A stretch of 64,000 bases of DNA from an uncultured Burkholderiales bacterium (GCA_946480465.1 CAMLJY010000023.1:18954-82953), one strand, 5' to 3'. Shown: positions 33,130 through 42,770, numbered from the stretch's first letter. Notes: generated by a model not told the origin, from the letters alone. Translations and numbers: made by a program.

Positions 33130-34266
33130 ATGAACTGGAACGACCTGAAGGCGCTGGTGCCCCAGCCCGGCGCCGGCCCCGACTGGCAGCGGCTGTGCGA
33201 GGCGGTGCCGGCCCTGCGCGCGCTGGAGACCACGCCGCAGGACCCGCGGCACCATGCCGAAGGCAACGTGGGCCTGCACACCCGCATGGTGCTCGATGCC
33301 TTGCTGGGCGATGCGGCCTGGCAGGCCGCGGCCGAAGCGCGGCGCGAGGTGATGTTCTTCGCCGCGCTGCTGCACGACATCGCCAAGCCGGCGACGACCG
33401 TGATCGACCCCGTCACCGGCGCCATCGGCCAGCCCGGGCATTCGAAACGCGGCGCCATCGATGCGCGCGTGCTGCTGTGGCGGGCCGGCATGCCCTTCGC
33501 CCAGCGCGAGGCGGTGTGCCGCATCATCGCCGTGCACCAGCTGCCGTTCTTCGTCTTCGACAGCCGCCGGGGCGAGGCACCGGAGTTCCTGCTGCGCCGC
33601 CTGTCCTGGGAGCTGGACGTCGCCGAGCTGGCCTGCGTGGCGCGCGCGGACATGCGCGGCCGGATCTGCCATGACCAGGACGGCCACCTCGCGGACATCG
33701 AGCTCTTCATCGAGCTGGCGCGCGAGCAGGGCTGCCTGGACCGGCCCTGGCCGGCCGCGGACCCGCACACCCGGCTGATGTACGCGCGCGGCATGGCCAT
33801 CGACCCCGGCTATGCGCTGCACCGCGAGCCGGGCAGCCGCGTCACGGTGATGTGCGGCATGCCCGCCGCGGGCAAGGACACCTGGGTGCGCCGCCATGCC
33901 GGGGACCTGCCGGTGGTGTCCTTCGACGATGCGCGCGCGGAGCTGGGCCTGAAGCACGGCGAGAACGACGGCAAGGCCGCCCACCACGCGATCGACAAGG
34001 CGAAGGCCTTGCTGCGGGAGCGGCGGTCCTTCGTCTGGAATGCGACGCACCTGTCGGCGGAGATGCGCGGCAAGACGCTGGACCTGCTGTATGCCTACGG
34101 CGCGGCCGTGCGGCTGGTGTACCTGGAGGCGCCCGAGGCCGAGGTGCTCCGCCGCAACGCCCGGCGCGACACCACGCTGCGCAACAAGGACCTGGTCCGC
34201 ATGCTGCACCGCTGGGAGGTGCCCCTGCCCTGGGAGGCGCAGGAGGTCGCGTATTTTGCCGCCTAG
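33130..34266 (+). CDS. HD-domain/polynucleotide kinase RNA end-healing enzyme (HD-Pnk type)
   Basis: A 378-residue two-domain protein. The N-terminal half is an HD phosphohydrolase (His50; FFAALLHDIAKPATT with His82-Asp83; His104 in QPGHSKRGA), expected to remove 2',3'-cyclic or 2'-phosphates. The C-terminal half is a P-loop kinase (VMCGMPAAGKDTW, residues 243-251; Arg-rich lid RRNARRDTTLRNKDLV), expected to phosphorylate 5'-OH ends. This layout is that of Runella slithyformis HD-Pnk. Start at 33130 follows TTAGGAGAAG. It forms an operon with the ligase upstream. Confidence 0.87.
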   Translation: MNWNDLKALVPQPGAGPDWQRLCEAVPALRALETTPQDPRHHAEGNVGLHTRMVLDALLGDAAWQAAAEARREVMFFAALLHDIAKPATTVIDPVTGAIGQPGHSKRGAIDARVLLWRAGMPFAQREAVCRIIAVHQLPFFVFDSRRGEAPEFLLRRLSWELDVAELACVARADMRGRICHDQDGHLADIELFIELAREQGCLDRPWPAADPHTRLMYARGMAIDPGYALHREPGSRVTVMCGMPAAGKDTWVRRHAGDLPVVSFDDARAELGLKHGENDGKAAHHAIDKAKALLRERRSFVWNATHLSAEMRGKTLDLLYAYGAAVRLVYLEAPEAEVLRRNARRDTTLRNKDLVRMLHRWEVPLPWEAQEVAYFAA

Positions 34267-34353
34267 CAATCCGCGCGGCGCCTTCCGCCCGAGCGGATGG
34301 ACCGGCCGGTCGCCGCGGGGCGCGCCCCCGTGGCGGGCCGGGCGGCGCACCGT

Positions 34354-35688
34354 TCAGCGGTCCAGTGCCGGCCGCTTCGGGTTGAAGGTCCAGCCGGGGA
34401 TCAGGTACTGCATCGCCACCGAATCGTCGCGGGCTCCCAGCCCGTGCTGCCTGTACAGCTGGTGCGCCTTCTCCACTTCCGCCATGTCCAGCTCCAGCCC
34501 CAGGCCGGGCTTCTTCGGCACCTGCACCAGGCCGCCGCGGATCTGCAGCGGCTCGCGCGTCAGGCGCTGGCCGTCCTGCCAGATCCAGTGCGTGTCGATC
34601 GCGGTGACGCGGCCGGGCGCGGCGGCGGCGACGTGGGTGAACATCGCCAGCGAAACGTCGAAGTGGTTGTTCGAGTGCGAGCCCCAGGTCAGGCCCCAGT
34701 CGCGGCAGGCCTGCGCCACGCGCACCGAGCCGGCCAGGGTCCAGAAATGCGGATCGGCCAGCGGGATGTCGACCGACTGCAGCGACAGCGCATGCACCAT
34801 CTGCCGCCAGTCGGTGGCGATCATGTTGGTGGCGGTGGGCAGGCCGGTGGCGCGGCGGAACTCGGCCATCACCTCGCGGCCCGAGAAGCCGTCCTCGGCG
34901 CCGCAAGGGTCCTCGGCGTAGGCGAGCACGCCGCGCATGTCGCGCATCAGGCGGATGGCGTCCTTCAGCAGCCAGCCGCCATTCGGGTCCAGCGTGACGC
35001 GGGCCTGCGGAAAGCGCTCGTGCAGGGCCCGCAGGGCCTCGACCTCGACTTCCGCCTTCAACGCGCCGCCCTTGAGCTTGAAGTCGTTGAAGCCGTAGCG
35101 GGCATGCGCCGCCTCGGCCAGGCGGACGATGTCTTCTGGCGTTAGAGCCGCCTCGTGCCGCAGGCGCACCCAGTCGTCGCCGGCGTCCGGCTCTGCGGCG
35201 TAGGGCAGGTCGGTGCGGCGGCGGTCGCCGATGAAGAACAGGTAGCCCAGCATCTCCACCGCATCACGCTGCTGGCCTTCGCCGAGCAGGGCGGCCACCG
35301 GCACCTCCAGGTGCTGGCCCAGCAGGTCCAGCAGCGCCGACTCGATCGCCGCCACCGCGTGGATGGTGGTGCGCAGGTCGAAGGTCTGCAGCCCGCGGCC
35401 GCCGGCGTCGCGGTCGGCGAAGCGCTGCTGGACCTGGCGCAGCACGGCGTGGTGCGCGCCGATCGGCTGTCCGACGACCATGCCGCGGGCGTCTTCCAGC
35501 GTCTGGCGGATCCTTTCGCCGCCGGGCACTTCGCCGACGCCGGTGCGGCCGGCGCTGTCGGTCAGGATGAGCAGGTTGCGGGTGAAGAAGGGGCCGTGCG
35601 CGCCGCTCAGGTTCAGCAGCATGCTGTCGCGGCCGGCGACGGGGATCACCCGCAGCTCGGTGATGCGCGGGGTGGATGAGGGGGTCAT
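34354..35688 (-). CDS. gudD: Glucarate dehydratase (enolase superfamily)
   Basis: A 444-residue enzyme converting D-glucarate to 5-keto-4-deoxyglucarate in hexarate catabolism. Family features: [21 protein letters not shown] near the N-terminus, the KxK motif in NDFKLKGG, metal ligands in VTLDPNGGW and [16 protein letters not shown], and the catalytic His in [12 protein letters not shown]. Start at 35688 has GGAG upstream. It lies downstream of a LacI-type regulator on the same strand with two perfect operators in the gap, so glucarate or a similar sugar acid is the likely inducer. Confidence 0.93.
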   Translation of the reverse strand: MTPSSTPRITELRVIPVAGRDSMLLNLSGAHGPFFTRNLLILTDSAGRTGVGEVPGGERIRQTLEDARGMVVGQPIGAHHAVLRQVQQRFADRDAGGRGLQTFDLRTTIHAVAAIESALLDLLGQHLEVPVAALLGEGQQRDAVEMLGYLFFIGDRRRTDLPYAAEPDAGDDWVRLRHEAALTPEDIVRLAEAAHARYGFNDFKLKGGALKAEVEVEALRALHERFPQARVTLDPNGGWLLKDAIRLMRDMRGVLAYAEDPCGAEDGFSGREVMAEFRRATGLPTATNMIATDWRQMVHALSLQSVDIPLADPHFWTLAGSVRVAQACRDWGLTWGSHSNNHFDVSLAMFTHVAAAAPGRVTAIDTHWIWQDGQRLTREPLQIRGGLVQVPKKPGLGLELDMAEVEKAHQLYRQHGLGARDDSVAMQYLIPGWTFNPKRPALDR

Positions 35689-35722
35689 GGGCGGGCTCCG
35701 TTCCAGCGTGGCGACGCGATCA

Positions 35723-35758
35723 GGTAGCGCTACCATCGGCGCGAATGGTAGCGCTACC
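35723..35758. promoter_or_regulatory. Twin LacI-type operators in front of glucarate dehydratase
   Basis: The perfect palindrome GGTAGCGCTACC occurs at 35723-35734 and again at 35747-35758, centres 24 bases apart (just over two helical turns). It lies 35 bases upstream of the gudD start codon. CG-centred palindromes of this length are typical LacI/GalR-family sites; the regulator is encoded just beyond. Confidence 0.85.
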
Positions 35759-35892
35759 GTTCGGGCGCCGCAAGCCGGCGGCCGATGGCCTTTTGCGACT
35801 CGCTGCGCGCAGCGAGCGGACGCGGCACCGCCCGGGGCGGCCGGGGTGGCCAGGGCCAGGGCGGCCCGGTCAGGCGTGGGTCGCGGCGGCGG

Positions 35893-36933
35893 TCAGGCGC
35901 TGTCGCGCGCGACGATGGAGAAGCCGACGTCGACGATGCGCTGCTCAGGCTCGCGGTCCTCGGCGCGTTGCACGATGAAGTCGGCGGCCTGCCGGCCGAT
36001 CGCTGGCCCGTCGATGCGCACGGTGGTCAGTGCGGGGTCGGTGTCGGCGGCGAGCTCCAGGTCGCCGAAGCCGACCACCGCCAGGTCCTGCGGCACCCGC
36101 AGGCCGGCGGCGCGGGCCTCGGTCATCACGCCCAGCGCCAGCAGGTCCGAGCTGCAGAAGACGGCCTGCGGCGGCGTGCGCTGGCGCAACAGCACGCGCA
36201 GTGACTGGCGGCCGCTGCGCAGCGTCGTGGGCGCGGGCACCTCGTGCACCGCCACTTTCGGCAGCTTCAAGGCCGCGGCCTGGGTGACGAAGGCCTCGGT
36301 GCGGCGCCGCGCGCGGTCGTCGTTGCCGGCCACCACCGCCAGGCGGCGATGGCCGCGTTGTTGCAGGAAGCGCGCCACCGCGGCGCCGACCTCGGCATGC
36401 GAGAAGCCCACCAGCATGTCGATCGGATCGGGCGCGAGGTCCCATGTCTCGACCACCGGCGTGCCGGAGGCACGCAGCCGGCGCCGCACGGTGTCGGAGT
36501 GCACGGTGCCGGTCAGCACGATGCCGTCCGGCCGGCGGCCGATGATGGCCTCGAGCAGCGCGTCCTCGCGGTTGCCGACGTAGCCCGATTGGCCCAGCAT
36601 CAGCTGGTAGCCGCGCTCGGCCAGCGCTTCGGTCAGCGCCTGGACGGTGGGCATGAAGACCGGGCCGGTGATGGTGGGCACCACGGCGGCCACCAGGCGG
36701 CTGCGGCGGGAGGCGAGCCCGCCGGCCAGCAGGTTGGGCACGTAGCCGGTCTGCGCGACGGCCTCGGCCACGCGCTGGCGCACGTCCTGCGAGACCTGCT
36801 CCGGCGCATTCAGCGCGCGCGAAGCGGTGATGGGCGCGACACCCGCCAGGCGGGCGACGTCGTGCAGCGTGACCGCGCCGCTGCTGCGGCGGGTGCGGCG
36901 CCGGGGGCCGGCATCGGTGTCCATGCGCGGCAT
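35893..36933 (-). CDS. LacI/GalR-family transcriptional regulator
   Basis: A 346-residue repressor: N-terminal helix-turn-helix and hinge (VTLHDVARLAGVAPITASRALN ... LAGGLASRRSRLVAAVVP), then a periplasmic-binding-protein-like sensor domain. Of the GntR-type (gluconate/hexarate) branch by general appearance. It almost certainly binds the two palindromes between it and gudD. Start could be ATG 36933 or 36924; neither has a clear ribosome binding site. Confidence 0.92.
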   Translation of the reverse strand: MPRMDTDAGPRRRTRRSSGAVTLHDVARLAGVAPITASRALNAPEQVSQDVRQRVAEAVAQTGYVPNLLAGGLASRRSRLVAAVVPTITGPVFMPTVQALTEALAERGYQLMLGQSGYVGNREDALLEAIIGRRPDGIVLTGTVHSDTVRRRLRASGTPVVETWDLAPDPIDMLVGFSHAEVGAAVARFLQQRGHRRLAVVAGNDDRARRRTEAFVTQAAALKLPKVAVHEVPAPTTLRSGRQSLRVLLRQRTPPQAVFCSSDLLALGVMTEARAAGLRVPQDLAVVGFGDLELAADTDPALTTVRIDGPAIGRQAADFIVQRAEDREPEQRIVDVGFSIVARDSA

Positions 36934-37251
36934 GTTAACGAGCGCCCGCGGTCGGTGCCGGGGCCGCGGCGGTCAATTCGACGGCGCGGCGGACGGGTGC
37001 CTAACGCGTGAGGTGAACGCGCTTTGCAGGACCTTGCCGCCGCACCCGCGGCGACAACCCTGCCGCTGCCAGGGATGACGCCGAAAAGGAGCGTCCTGGT
37101 AGCACCATTGCCTGCGTCGGGAATCATCAGGGTGCAGGAAGTGCACCCTCGGGCTTGTGCTGTGTCGCGCGCGGCGCCGGATGCGCGATGCTGCGGTGCA
37201 ACGGTTCGCCGGACGCTCGTTTCCCGCCGCTCAACAGGAGCACCGCGGCCC
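36934..37251. other. Intergenic region upstream of the LacI-type regulator
   Basis: 318 bases with divergent promoters and no convincing gene. The only clear structure is the inverted repeat at 37129-37149. Confidence 0.5.
37129..37149. promoter_or_regulatory. Perfect 8-bp inverted repeat
   Basis: AGGGTGCA-GGAAG-TGCACCCT, about 100 bases before the gene at 37252. Could be an operator or a small hairpin. No T-run follows. Confidence 0.35.
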
Positions 37252-37875
37252 ATGTTCGATCCCTCGATCCTGATCACCGCGACACTGGCTTCGCTGCTGC
37301 TGCCGCTGATCGCGAAGCTGCTGCCCTCGCTGGGCCAGAAGCTGCTGGACTTCTTCTTCGCGGCCCAGCTGGCCGAGATGCAGGCTCGCTTCCAGCGCCA
37401 GCTGGAGGACCACAAGCTCGGCCTGCGGCGCGATCTGGAAACCCACAAGACGGCGCTCGCCCGCGAGATGGCCGAGGACCTGGAGGCGGTGAAGCACGAC
37501 TACGCGAAAAAGCTGGGCGACTACCAGGCCGAGCGCCAGGCCGAACGCGAGGCGCAGGCCGAGCGGCGCAAGCTGGTCGCCATGGTCGCCGCGCGGGTGC
37601 ATGGCAACGTGGTGCGGACGCTGCAGGCCCTGGACGAGGCGGAGGACGGCACGCTGCTGTCGCACAGCGCGGACCTGCGCCGCATGGGCGTCATGCTCGG
37701 CCGGCTGGACCATGAGTTCGACGCCGCCTGCTTCGACGACGCGCAGTTGCGCGAGCACATCGCCGCCTTCGTGAAGGCCTTCGATGGCAGCGACCTGCAC
37801 GACGCGGTGGCCCGCCGCCGCATCCGCGCCTCGCTGCGCGGCATCGAGGGGCTGCTGAGGGGCGCCGCGCCGTGA
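37252..37875 (+). CDS. Membrane-anchored coiled-coil protein of unknown function
   Basis: A 207-residue protein. One N-terminal hydrophobic segment (SILITATLASLLLPLIAKLLP), then a long charged coiled coil (about 45-120: LAEMQARFQRQLEDHKLGLRRDL ... QAERQAEREAQAERRKLV), then a helical C-terminus. AGGAG lies 14 bases upstream, further than ideal. No family is recognised; a role in membrane-associated scaffolding is only suggested by the layout. No operon partner. Confidence 0.6.
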   Translation: MFDPSILITATLASLLLPLIAKLLPSLGQKLLDFFFAAQLAEMQARFQRQLEDHKLGLRRDLETHKTALAREMAEDLEAVKHDYAKKLGDYQAERQAEREAQAERRKLVAMVAARVHGNVVRTLQALDEAEDGTLLSHSADLRRMGVMLGRLDHEFDAACFDDAQLREHIAAFVKAFDGSDLHDAVARRRIRASLRGIEGLLRGAAP

Positions 37876-38002
37876 GCCCGTGCAGGCGCCGTCGGTGCCG
37901 GCCGGGGAGCGCCAGGCCGAGCGGAAGTGACAACAGCTGAAAGACGCGGCATGCGGCGATTGCGGCCCACCTGGCGAGGCGGCGCGGGCGGCAGCCCCGG
38001 CG

Positions 38003-39334
38003 TCAGGGCGCCTTCGCCGGGGCCTGCAGGCGCTGCAGCAGGTCCTGCGTCGGGTAGCCGTCGGCCGGCAGGCCCTCGCTGCGCTGCCAGCGCCGCAGCG
38101 CGGCGCGGGTGGCGGGGCCCAGCAGGCCATCGGCCGGGCCGCTGTCGAAGCCGCGCTCGTTCAGCGCCGCCTGCAGCGCCACGGTCTGGCTGCGCGACAG
38201 CGGCGCCAGGTCGCGCGGCCACGCCGCCTGCACCGCGGGTCCGCCGGCCAGCCGCTGCGCCAGCAGGCCCACCGCCAGCGCGTAGCTGGTGGAGTTGTTG
38301 TAGCGCAGGATGGCGCGGAAATTCGGCCCCACCAGGAACGCCGGGCCGCGGGCACCCGCGGGCAGGAAGACGGCGGCATCGTTCAATTCGGGCAGCGGCC
38401 CGCCGTCAACGCTGCGCAGGCCCTCGTCGGCCCAGCGCGCCGCGCTCTGGCGCAGCGTGTCGTCCGCGCGGGCGGGGTCGAAGCCGGCCGGCAGCCGCAC
38501 CTCCAGACCCCAGGGCTGGCCGGGCACCCAGCCCGAGCGGGCGAGGAAGTGCGCGGTCGACGCGGTGACGTCGGCCATGCTGGCCCACAGGTCGCGCCGG
38601 CCGTCGCCATCGGCATCCAGCGCGTAGGCCAGGAAGGCGGAAGGGATGAACTGGGTGTGGCCCATCGCGCCCGCCCAGGAGCCGACCAGGCGGCTGCGCT
38701 CGACGTCGCCGCTTTGCAGGATCTTCAGCGCGGCCAGCAACTGCCCGCGCGCCCAGGCCTCGCGCCGGCCGTCGAAGCCCAGGGTCGCCAGCGCATCGAT
38801 GACGGGCGTTTGCCCCAGGTCGCTGCCGAAGTTGCTTTCGATGCCCCAGATGGCGCCGATGATCGCGGCCGGCACGCCATGGCGCGCGGCGGCGGCGTCG
38901 GCCTCCGCCTGCACCTGCGCCAGCCGCTCGCGCCCACGGGCGACGCGCTGCGGCGACACCGCCGTGTCGAGGTAGTCCCACACGCTGCGGGTGAACTCGG
39001 GCTGCGCGCGGTCCAGCTCGATCACGCGCGGCAGGTGTCGCACGTCGCTGAAGGCGGCCTGCAGCGTCGCTTCATTGATGCCGGCAGCGCGCGCCTCGGC
39101 GCGGAAGGCGCTCACCCAGGCCTGGAAGCGCTGTTCCGCGCCGGCCGGGCCGGCGTCCGGCGCGACGGCCGGCGGAGGTGGGTTGATAACGCCTGAAGAG
39201 GATGGATCCGGCGGTGGCATGGGAACGGGCGCGCTGGCGCAGGCGGCCAGCGCCGCCACCGAGGCCAGTGCCAGGGTTCGGGTGCGGATGCAGGGTCGGG
39301 CGCGCCAGGGGGCGCGAGGCGGGGAGAACGGCAT
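38003..39334 (-). CDS. Lytic murein transglycosylase, MltB type, with peptidoglycan-binding domain
   Basis: A 443-residue cell-wall enzyme. The signal peptide ends in a lipobox-like LAAC (ASVAALAAC), so probably an outer-membrane lipoprotein. The transglycosylase domain has the catalytic Glu in AIIGAIWGIESNFG, followed by SWAGAMGHTQFIPSAFLAYA and the YNNSTSYALAVGLLAQR motif. The last ~60 residues are a PG_binding_1 domain (LQAALNERGFDSGPADGLLGPATRAALRRWQ). Start at 39334 chosen to give a normal signal peptide; ATG at 39352 is possible. Confidence 0.9.
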   Translation of the reverse strand: MPFSPPRAPWRARPCIRTRTLALASVAALAACASAPVPMPPPDPSSSGVINPPPPAVAPDAGPAGAEQRFQAWVSAFRAEARAAGINEATLQAAFSDVRHLPRVIELDRAQPEFTRSVWDYLDTAVSPQRVARGRERLAQVQAEADAAAARHGVPAAIIGAIWGIESNFGSDLGQTPVIDALATLGFDGRREAWARGQLLAALKILQSGDVERSRLVGSWAGAMGHTQFIPSAFLAYALDADGDGRRDLWASMADVTASTAHFLARSGWVPGQPWGLEVRLPAGFDPARADDTLRQSAARWADEGLRSVDGGPLPELNDAAVFLPAGARGPAFLVGPNFRAILRYNNSTSYALAVGLLAQRLAGGPAVQAAWPRDLAPLSRSQTVALQAALNERGFDSGPADGLLGPATRAALRRWQRSEGLPADGYPTQDLLQRLQAPAKAP

Positions 39335-39390
39335 GCCGGGCATTGTCCCCGGCATCGCGGCAAGCACCGTGCCGCGGCACGAGCACCGTG

Positions 39391-39484
39391 CCGGCAGGCA
39401 GGCGTACATGCATACATGCAGGCAGCCCTGCAGGCAGCCATGCAGGCAGGCAGGCGGGCGGGCGGGCGGGCGGGCGGGCAGGCC
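39391..39484. repeat. GGCA/GGCG tetranucleotide repeat tract
   Basis: A run of degenerate 4-base units: GCAG/GGCA with ATGC interruptions, then about six pure GGCG units at 39453-39478. It lies between the divergent transglycosylase and sigma-factor genes. Such tracts can vary in length by slippage and so alter promoter spacing. Confidence 0.7.
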
Positions 39485-39641
39485 AGCCCGCCGGTGTCAA
39501 CCCTCGATCCGCGCGGTGCGGGGGTGCAGCGGGCGTTGCCTGGATGTTGCGTGGTGCGTATCGGCTGGTATCGGCGGCACGCGCCGTCCCTAGTTCGGGG
39601 GGGAGGCGGCGGGGGCAAGCTCACTATCATCGCGTCCGCCC

Positions 39642-40277
39642 ATGCAGTACCCCATGTTGTCCACCGACGAGCGCACCGGATGCATCACCCAGCTGCTCAA
39701 CGGCTGGGCCCAGGGGGACGACCAGGCACTGAACCGGGTGGCGCCCCGGGTGTACGCGCAATTGCGCCAGATGGCCGCGCGCCTGATGCGGACCGAGCGC
39801 GACGACCACGTGCTGCAGGGCACGGCGCTCGTGCACGAGGCCTTCATGCGCCTGGGTCAGCAGCGGCAGCAGCGCTGGGACTCGCGCGGGCAGTTCTTCG
39901 GCTGGATGTCGATGACCATGCGGCGCATCCTCGTCGAGCACGCCCGCCAGCGCAGTGCCTTGTGCCGCGGCGGCGGCGTGGAGATCGACAGCCTGGACCT
40001 GCTGCAGGCCGAGGCGGCCGACGCGATGCCGGCCGATCCCGCGGCAGAGCTGGACCAGAGCCTGCTGGACCTCGATCACGCGCTGCGCCGGCTCGAGGCG
40101 CTGGACCAGCGCCAGGGCCGGGTGGTGGAGCTGCGCTTCTTCGGCGGGTTGAGCGTCGAGCAGACGGCCGAGGCGCTGCAGTGCTCGGTGGCCACCGTCA
40201 AGCGCGACTGGGCCACCGCCCGCGCGTGGCTGCTGCGCGAACTGCAGCTGGGGCGAGAAGCCGCCGGCCCGGCGTGA
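39642..40277 (+). CDS. ECF-type sigma factor paired with a Ser/Thr kinase
   Basis: A 211-residue sigma factor of the kind commonly found beside Ser/Thr protein kinases. Region 2: LMRTERDDHVLQGTALVHEAFMRL ... FFGWMSMTMRRILVEHARQR; region 4: LEALDQRQGRVVELRFFGGLSVEQTAEALQCSVATVKRDWATARAWL. No anti-sigma gene is adjacent; in such pairs the kinase is thought to control the sigma factor. The kinase start codon overlaps this stop by 4 bases. ATG at 39654 is an alternative start. Confidence 0.92.
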   Translation: MQYPMLSTDERTGCITQLLNGWAQGDDQALNRVAPRVYAQLRQMAARLMRTERDDHVLQGTALVHEAFMRLGQQRQQRWDSRGQFFGWMSMTMRRILVEHARQRSALCRGGGVEIDSLDLLQAEAADAMPADPAAELDQSLLDLDHALRRLEALDQRQGRVVELRFFGGLSVEQTAEALQCSVATVKRDWATARAWLLRELQLGREAAGPA

Positions 40278-42763
40278 GACCTGCCCCGCCCCCGCCGGAC
40301 CCGCAGGCCGTGGCCCGCTGGCAGCGCGTGAAGGCGCTGCTGGCCGATGCCCTGGCGCTGCCCCCGGCGCAGCGCCCGGCCCACGTGCGGCAGGCAGCGG
40401 CCGACACCGGCGAGGCGCGCGAACTGCTGGGCCTGGTGGCGGCGGCCGGCACCGACGATTCGCTGCTGGACCGCGGCGCGCGCGGGTGGGTCGATGACGT
40501 GCAAAAGGCGCGGCCGCTGGACGAGCTGCCGCTCCTTCCCGCGGCTGCCGCCGACCGCGGCTGCGCCGGCCGCCGGGTCGGTCCCTACGAACTGCTGGGC
40601 TGGGTTGCTTCCGGCGGGATGGGCCAGGTGTACCGGGCGCGCCGCTGTGCCGATGGGGCCGGCGGCGGGCCGGGGCCCGTGGTCGCGCTGAAGCTGATGC
40701 GCCAGGGCGTGGCCGACGATCAGTTCGCACGCCGCTTCGATGCCGAGCGCCGGGCGCTGGCGCGCCTGTCGCATCCGCACCTGGCGCGGCTGCTCGATGC
40801 CGGCGTGCATCCGGGCGTCGCCGGCGACGTGCCTTACCTGGTGATGGAGTTCGTCGACGGCGAGCCGATCGACCAGCATTGCAGCCGCCTGGGCCTGGAC
40901 GTGCTCCAGGTGCTGGCGCTGTTCCGCAGCCTGTGCCATGCGGTGCAGCATGCGCACCGGCAGGGCGTGGTGCACCGGGACATCAAACCCGCGAACGTGC
41001 TGGTCACCGCCGATGGCGTGGTCAAGCTGGTGGACTTCGGCATCGCCAAGCAGGTGGGCCAGCACACCACCGCCGCCACCGCCACCGCCGCGCCGACGCG
41101 CCTGATGACGCTGGCCTTCGCCAGCCCCGAGCAGGTGCGCGGCCAGCCGGTCACCGCGGCCAGCGACGTCTATTCGCTCGGTGTGCTGCTGCACCATCTG
41201 CTGACCGGCCGATCGCCGTACCGCGGCGTGGCGCCGGGGGACGACCTGGCGTTGCGCGAGGCCGTCTGCCGGCAGCGGCCGCGCCGGCCCAGCCGCCTGG
41301 CGGACGCGGACCGGCGCCGCGCGCTCGCCGGCGACCTCGATCGCCTGCTGCTGGCCGCGCTGCACAAGCAGCCGGCGCGGCGGCCGGCGAGTGCCGCCGT
41401 GCTGGCGCGCCAGCTGTACCGGGTGCAGCAGGGGCGTGCGCTGCGCCGCGGGCCATGGCGCGGCGCGGCCGGCCGGCGCGCGGCGGCGCTGCTGGGCGGG
41501 CTCGCGGTCGCGGCGGCCGTGGCGGTGGGCGTGCGCTGGCAGCAGCGCGAGGCGGCCGCGGCCCAGCGGGAGCAGGCGCTGCAGGCGGTGCGCGACCTTC
41601 TGCCGCGGCCGGATCGCCTGGCCGACGAGGCCCCGGCATCCGCCGCGCTGGCCGGCCTGGAAACCGCCGTGGGCCGGCTGGTCGCGGCGGAGGCTCCCGA
41701 TGCCGACCCGGCCTGGCCCGCCCGGCGCGCCCTGGCCCTGGCCGAAGCGCGGGCCGAACTGTCCGCCGCGCTGCGGCATGAGGGGCGGCAGGTGGATGCG
41801 CAGCAGCAGGCGCAGCAGGCGGTGGCGCACGCGCGCCAGGCCGGTGCCGCCCGGGCCGAGCCGGCGGCGCAGCAGCGCGCGCTGGTGGCCGCGCTGCTGG
41901 CCCTGGCCGAGTCGCTGCCATCGGCCGACGATGCGGCCGCGCGGCGCGTCGCGCTGGACGAAGCCCGCCGCCTCGCGCAGGGCCTGCTGCGGTCCGGCGG
42001 CGGTGCCGCGGCCAGCGCGCTGCTGGCGCGCGTGGATGCGTCCTTCGGGCGCCACCTGCTCGACAACGCCGAGGCCGAGCAGGACGGCGCCGGGCGCGCG
42101 GTGTCGGCGCTGGCCGCGTCGATGGATCGTTATGAGCGCCTGTCCGGGGACGGCGGCGGGGCGGCGCGATGGGCCGGCGACGCCGCCCGCACGCGCCTGC
42201 TGCTGGCCGAGGCGCAGCTGCGCGCCGGCCGGCCGGCCGAGGCCCTGGCCACGGCGCGGCGGGTGCTGGCGGACGGCCGTGCCGACGCGGGTTCGGCCCG
42301 GGCCGGTGGCGCGCTGCCGCCGCGGGCCGCTGCCGCGCTGGCCACCGATGCGGCGCAACTGCTGCGGCGGGCCGGCGATGCCGGGCTCGCGGTGTCCGCG
42401 GCCGAGGCGGCCCTGGCCGCAATGGCCACCGCCGATGCCGCCGCCGATGCCGGGGCGCCCGCCGGCAGCCGGCCGGCGCTGCCGCATCCGCGCGAGCGCG
42501 TGCGGCACGCGCTCGCGCACCTGGCCCTGGGCCAGGCCCTGGTCGAGCGCAGCCTGGCCCATGCCGGCGCGCCGCGCCGTGGCGGCGGGGCGGCGGTGCC
42601 GGACACCCCGTCGGCCGACTGGCTGCGGGCCTGCGCCGCCTACCGCGCGGCCCTGGCGCTGGTGGAGCCGCTGGCGCCGCGCTGGCCGGATGACCGCTGG
42701 GTGGCCGATGGCGCGGCCGTGTTCGAGATGCGCCTCTTCCTGCGCGCCTGCCCGCAGCCGTGA
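40274..42763 (+). CDS. Membrane Ser/Thr protein kinase
   Basis: An 829-residue kinase starting at GTG 40274, overlapping the sigma gene stop (GTGA). The kinase domain has a glycine loop (VASGGMGQVY), Lys140 (VVALKLM), HRDIKPAN (Arg-Asp 235-236), DFG (254-256) and SPEQVRG. A transmembrane helix near residues 400-417 (LLGGLAVAAAVAVGV) is followed by a long Ala-rich helical extracytoplasmic region, possibly TPR-like. It probably senses an external cue and acts on the linked sigma factor. Confidence 0.92.
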   Translation: MRPAPPPPDPQAVARWQRVKALLADALALPPAQRPAHVRQAAADTGEARELLGLVAAAGTDDSLLDRGARGWVDDVQKARPLDELPLLPAAAADRGCAGRRVGPYELLGWVASGGMGQVYRARRCADGAGGGPGPVVALKLMRQGVADDQFARRFDAERRALARLSHPHLARLLDAGVHPGVAGDVPYLVMEFVDGEPIDQHCSRLGLDVLQVLALFRSLCHAVQHAHRQGVVHRDIKPANVLVTADGVVKLVDFGIAKQVGQHTTAATATAAPTRLMTLAFASPEQVRGQPVTAASDVYSLGVLLHHLLTGRSPYRGVAPGDDLALREAVCRQRPRRPSRLADADRRRALAGDLDRLLLAALHKQPARRPASAAVLARQLYRVQQGRALRRGPWRGAAGRRAAALLGGLAVAAAVAVGVRWQQREAAAAQREQALQAVRDLLPRPDRLADEAPASAALAGLETAVGRLVAAEAPDADPAWPARRALALAEARAELSAALRHEGRQVDAQQQAQQAVAHARQAGAARAEPAAQQRALVAALLALAESLPSADDAAARRVALDEARRLAQGLLRSGGGAAASALLARVDASFGRHLLDNAEAEQDGAGRAVSALAASMDRYERLSGDGGGAARWAGDAARTRLLLAEAQLRAGRPAEALATARRVLADGRADAGSARAGGALPPRAAAALATDAAQLLRRAGDAGLAVSAAEAALAAMATADAAADAGAPAGSRPALPHPRERVRHALAHLALGQALVERSLAHAGAPRRGGGAAVPDTPSADWLRACAAYRAALALVEPLAPRWPDDRWVADGAAVFEMRLFLRACPQP

Positions 42764-42770
42764 GCAAGTC

